The notes beneath the pieces are model-generated. The model ran no database searches. It was not told where the DNA came from and saw only the letters and a list, made by a program, of their open reading frames with translations. The translations under genes were made by a program, and so were the position numbers. From Candidatus Aminicenantes bacterium UBA6228 (GTDB taxonomy: Bacteria; Acidobacteriota; Aminicenantia; Aminicenantales; Saccharicenantaceae), in assembly GCA_002441005.1 (NCBI GenBank), contig DJWO01000009.1:124001-188000 (forward strand): a stretch of DNA of 64,000 bases, written 5' to 3'. Of this stretch, positions 61,885 through 64,000 are shown piece after piece. Position 1 is the stretch's first letter. The number at the start of each line of letters is the position of its first letter.

Positions 61885-63999
61885 TTAATCTGCCTTAAGC
61901 ACCAAGAGGTTGATGCTAAGTGGCCGGACAGATAGTCTCCCAAGGTGAAATTCTTCTTTAAGCTCTTCTATTTTAACTTCTGGCTCATGGCCGGGCACGT
62001 TTTTAGCTTTTTCATTGGCCCCGGTGATTCTAAAGACCTTATCAGTCCTGAAGCCAGTCAGCCCTTGAAGGCTGATAGCTAATGTCTGCACCTCAGCAGT
62101 TGGATTAATCACGGCTACGGTCAAAGTCTTCCCGTCTTCTTTCCAGGCAGCCATCAAATCGAGTGGTTCGCTCTGACCTCTGATTTTTACGGGTAAAGTT
62201 CCGAATTCATTTCGATAGAGCTTGAGTACCAGACCGGTGGTGTCAAAAACAGCCTCAGTCTTCGAAGTTTTAATCGCCCCGATGACATTGACCGTCTGGG
62301 CGTAATTGGCCATGTAGATGAGATCAGCCTGGCGGTAATACTCATGCAGCCCGGCCGCAATGCCCAGTGCATCCTTTAAGAAATACTGGGTGCCCAGTTC
62401 ACCGTAAATATATGGCCCATACCAGTAATTCCATTCGTCCAGAGCAATTTTGATGTCCTGGCCTTTAAGCTCAGGAATGGTTTTCCGGTAAACGCGGTGG
62501 GCCTCAGCTATCCTTTTTATTGCCCGCGGCACCTGATAAACATGGCTTAAAAGCCCGGGCTGCTCCCCGACATAAAAGTGCTCGCTGATAAAATCCATAT
62601 AATCGGCACAACTTTTCAGCATGCTCTGGCTCCACTCCCCGGCGGCCCCAACTCCGACAATTTTTATCGAGGGATCTTTGGCTTTCATCGCCTGAGCAAA
62701 ACGATTATGCTTTAAAACATAATCTTTAAGTGGCATATGACCGAGCTGCCAGTCGCCATACATTTCATTGCCGATTGACCAGAACTTACAGTTAAAAGGT
62801 TCAGCCTGCCCGTTTTGAGTTCTGAGCTGCCCGAGCGGACTCGTGGCCGGGCCATTGACATACTCAACCTCTTCAGCAGCTAAAGTCTCATTTCCCTGCC
62901 CGCTATTAACCGTGATATAAGGCTCGGTTCCAACCAGCCGGCAGAAAGCTATAAACTCATGAATCCCAACATCATTGAGTTCAATCCCTTCCCAGGCTGG
63001 ATTCTTGCGGGGTGGACGCCGGTCAGGGTCACCGATTCCATCTTTCCAGTTATAGCCAGAGACAAAGTTCCCGCCTGGCCAGCGGTAAACAGGCGAGTTT
63101 AGCTCGCGCAGAAGTTTGACAACTTCCGGCCTGAAACCCTGGAGGTTATCAGCTGGCATGAGGGAAACAGCCGCCAGCCTGAATACCTCACGACCGCGGC
63201 TGACAATTTCCAGACGTCCCTGATCAGTCGTGAGGCTGGAAACAAAGGAGAAAAAATATTTCTCAAAATCAGGGGTTATCTTATCAATGATAACAGGCTC
63301 AGCAACTGTCTGGCCATTCTCTTCATTGACGAGCCTGACTTCGAGGGGAAGAGTACCAGGGTCACCGGCCAGAACGACTCTGCCTGTATACTTTTGGCCG
63401 GCTCTCAGAGCCAGTTCACCCTGAGCCAGCCCGGCTGCCTGGCCATCGCCTTTAAGCCTTATCTCCGGGACAGGTACACCGGCATAAATCAAAAGGGGAT
63501 TCATATGAACAGAGTGGGGCTCACCATAAATTTTCCAGGGAGACGAAGCTCCGCCAACCGGAAAATAGAACTTACGATCTTCCAGCATCTCAGCCCAGAG
63601 GCCCTGATAAATACAGCGTCCAAGATGTTCAATAAACTGGCCGTAAATATATTTAGAGACAGGAGCCAGGATCTGGTCGGTATAAATGGTGGCCTGCGGC
63701 TTTAAAGCTCTCCCTGAAATATATTCAAGATTGATATCATCAAACCAGGCTTGGCCGGTGACTTTCCCCCAGCCGCCAAAAAGACAGTTGATCTGGAAAG
63801 CATCATTCAAACCGCTATCAAAGACCAGTTCGATTCTGGTCCAGTCATTTGTCCCGGTAAGGGCTCTGCTTACCATCCCCGGTTGCTGATGGATGTTGAG
63901 CAGGACACCTTGGCCACCAGCCGACTTAATATCTCTGGTTTTTATCCAGCCACTTAACCGATATCTGGAATATGGTTTGACCTTAACTATCGTTGACCA
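61885..63999 (-). CDS. GH51 alpha-L-arabinofuranosidase with N-terminal CBM4-like domain, 5' end outside the window
   Basis: Releases terminal alpha-L-arabinofuranose from arabinans and arabinoxylans. The frame is open to the right edge, so the true start is beyond it; the visible part is 704 residues. The first 90 visible residues (WSTIVKVKPYSRYRLSGWIK, WTRIELVF, then AWFDDINLEY) are a CBM4/9-like jellyroll. The catalytic (beta/alpha)8 barrel shows WSIGNEMYG, with the acid/base Glu, and KIALDEWNYWYG, with the nucleophile Glu, plus the C-terminal jellyroll to LSINLLVLKAD. Located with GH127 and VWA genes in a likely arabinan-degrading locus. Confidence 0.93.
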   Translation of the reverse strand, partial: WSTIVKVKPYSRYRLSGWIKTRDIKSAGGQGVLLNIHQQPGMVSRALTGTNDWTRIELVFDSGLNDAFQINCLFGGWGKVTGQAWFDDINLEYISGRALKPQATIYTDQILAPVSKYIYGQFIEHLGRCIYQGLWAEMLEDRKFYFPVGGASSPWKIYGEPHSVHMNPLLIYAGVPVPEIRLKGDGQAAGLAQGELALRAGQKYTGRVVLAGDPGTLPLEVRLVNEENGQTVAEPVIIDKITPDFEKYFFSFVSSLTTDQGRLEIVSRGREVFRLAAVSLMPADNLQGFRPEVVKLLRELNSPVYRWPGGNFVSGYNWKDGIGDPDRRPPRKNPAWEGIELNDVGIHEFIAFCRLVGTEPYITVNSGQGNETLAAEEVEYVNGPATSPLGQLRTQNGQAEPFNCKFWSIGNEMYGDWQLGHMPLKDYVLKHNRFAQAMKAKDPSIKIVGVGAAGEWSQSMLKSCADYMDFISEHFYVGEQPGLLSHVYQVPRAIKRIAEAHRVYRKTIPELKGQDIKIALDEWNYWYGPYIYGELGTQYFLKDALGIAAGLHEYYRQADLIYMANYAQTVNVIGAIKTSKTEAVFDTTGLVLKLYRNEFGTLPVKIRGQSEPLDLMAAWKEDGKTLTVAVINPTAEVQTLAISLQGLTGFRTDKVFRITGANEKAKNVPGHEPEVKIEELKEEFHLGRLSVRPLSINLLVLKAD

Positions 64000-64000
64000 G

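Overview
This 64 kb window looks like a chromosomal contig from a Gram-negative heterotroph of the Acidobacteriota/Aminicenantes group (inference; 'Candidatus Aminicenantes' is the closest picture I recognise). The grounds are three Oar-type TonB-dependent receptors with N-terminal carboxypeptidase-regulatory domains, several GWxTD-domain proteins, exported VWA proteins of acidobacterial type, sulfatase-fold proteins fused to TPR arrays, LptF/LptG, and a GroESL operon with a CIRCE element. No phage, insertion sequence, CRISPR array or rRNA was seen; one tRNA-Val(CAC) is present.

Layout. 1-2.3 kb: end of ruvX, mltG and an unknown secreted protein. 2.4-11.4 kb: module 1 (carboxypeptidase-regulatory/TPR protein, GWxTD protein, TonB-dependent receptor, sulfatase-fold/TPR protein). 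11.5-25.8 kb: housekeeping block (bifunctional nuclease, LptF-LptG fusion, groESL, a Fis-like protein, cvpA, PHP phosphoesterase, purC, pgeF, P1 peptidase plus racemase, rpsU, lipA, a phosphoesterase, a zinc-ribbon membrane protein). 26-34.5 kb: module 2 (receptor, sulfatase-fold/TPR, two GWxTD proteins). 34.6-43.9 kb: tRNA-Val and module 3 (receptor, sulfatase-fold/TPR, carboxypeptidase-regulatory/TPR, GWxTD). 44-52.7 kb: rpoD, small genes, a flavoprotein, an M16 peptidase and a CBM9/DUF5916 outer-membrane protein. 52.8-64 kb: gntR, lacI, GTP-type PEPCK, an exported nitroreductase-like protein, and an arabinofuran-degrading pair (GH127 and GH51) around a VWA protein.

The most interesting signal is a system present in three copies. 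Each copy pairs a TonB-dependent receptor with a sulfatase-fold/TPR protein and one or two GWxTD proteins. All three receptor genes, and no other gene I examined, carry a sigma-54 type -24/-12 promoter (GG-N10-GC). About 70-80 bp upstream of each lie two copies of one 16-bp inverted repeat, ATYCA-N6-TGRAT. This predicts one sigma-54 enhancer-binding protein co-regulating the three receptors. The three sulfatase-fold proteins all read PLTLPSH where sulfatases have C/S-x-P-S-R, so a threonine sits at the nucleophile position. They are therefore more likely phosphoryl or phosphodiester enzymes, as in LtaS, EptA and NPP, than sulfatases. Several module genes also seem to have leaderless or nearly leaderless transcripts. 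Other points of note are a natural LptF-LptG fusion, a LacI regulator whose only sensible start is ATT, and a receptor start codon buried in a perfect hairpin.
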